From Paenibacillus senegalensis JC66 (GTDB lineage: Bacteria; Bacillota; Bacilli; Paenibacillales; NBRC-103111): 64,000 nt of DNA. The position numbers were made by a program, and so were the translations under genes. Shown here in pieces: positions 63,936-64,000 of the stretch (position 1 is its first letter; each line of letters opens with the position of its first letter). Under the pieces are notes generated by a model. That model was not told the origin of the DNA, searched no databases, and was given only the letters and a program-made list of their open reading frames with translations. The DNA lies in contig NZ_HE610957.1 in assembly GCF_000285515.1 (NCBI RefSeq), positions 1,243,917 to 1,307,916 of the forward strand, given 5' to 3'.

Positions 63936-64000
63936 TAATCTTTACCTCCTAAATGAAAGGAACTAGGTCTTCCGACCTGCAAAGCAAGGCAGGAATGACC

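Noticed and set aside
63936..64000. Possible T-box leader of valS
   Set aside because: Only 65 bases are in the window. A GGTC...GACC hairpin is visible but there is no T-run after it and no specifier region or T-box sequence to check.

Overview
The window comes from an endospore-forming Gram-positive bacterium of the Bacillales, most likely Paenibacillus or a close relative. It carries many sporulation genes (spoVB, a SpoIID/LytB protein, bofC, safA, spo0B, spoIVFA, spoIVFB, spoIIB). Its gene order follows two Bacillus subtilis neighbourhoods: bofC-ruv-queA-tgt-yajC-DUF421-spoVB-yrzD-secDF-recJ, and valS-folC-spoIIB-maf-radC-mreBCD-minCD-spoIVFA-spoIVFB-rplU-prp-rpmA-spo0B-obg-pheB-pheA. Differences from B. 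subtilis that fit Paenibacillus are separate secD and secF genes, a ruvC next to ruvAB, a rodA-type gene after minD, and an RNase E/G gene before rplU. No tRNA, rRNA, CRISPR array, transposase or integrase was seen.

Layout. Positions 1-9.3 kb: partial recJ, a cation-diffusion-like membrane protein that has lost its metal ligands, secD/secF, a ComN-type regulator, spoVB, DUF421 and YrzE-like membrane proteins, then a small decayed locus (a matrixin protease remnant and a frameshifted secreted protein). 9.6-20 kb: yajC-tgt-queA, a SpoIID/LytB protein, ruvCAB, bofC and the spore coat protein safA with a ten-copy peptide repeat. 20-28.3 kb: amino-acid genes (ilvE, pheA, thrB, thrC, hom, pheB), obgE and spo0B. 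28.4-46.4 kb: an accessory sugar/polyol catabolism block of 15 genes, inserted exactly between spo0B and rpmA, which are neighbours in B. subtilis. 46.5-64 kb: ribosomal proteins L27 and L21 with the L27-processing protease Prp, RNase G, the SpoIVF pair, rodA, minCD, mreBCD, radC, maf, a frameshifted DUF4321 gene, spoIIB, folC and valS.

The accessory block is the main point of interest. A rightward operon encodes a UTRA-type GntR regulator, a D-2-hydroxyacid dehydrogenase, a phosphotriesterase-family hydrolase, a divergent shikimate-dehydrogenase-like protein and a cupin phosphoglucose isomerase. A leftward set encodes a second paralogous GntR regulator, two FGGY sugar kinases, a GatD-like dehydrogenase, an SDR, a ribose-type ABC transporter and two further MDR dehydrogenases. 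A rightward gene at the far end encodes a D-allulose/tagatose 3-epimerase. Four promoters in the block share a conserved core, TGT[AC]A[AT]GACA, close to or inside good sigma-A promoters, and a perfect CcpA (cre) match overlaps the transporter promoter. The two arms therefore look like one co-regulated, catabolite-repressed pathway for a polyol or rare ketose. The substrate, and the role of the hydrolase plus dehydrogenase arm, cannot be fixed from sequence alone.
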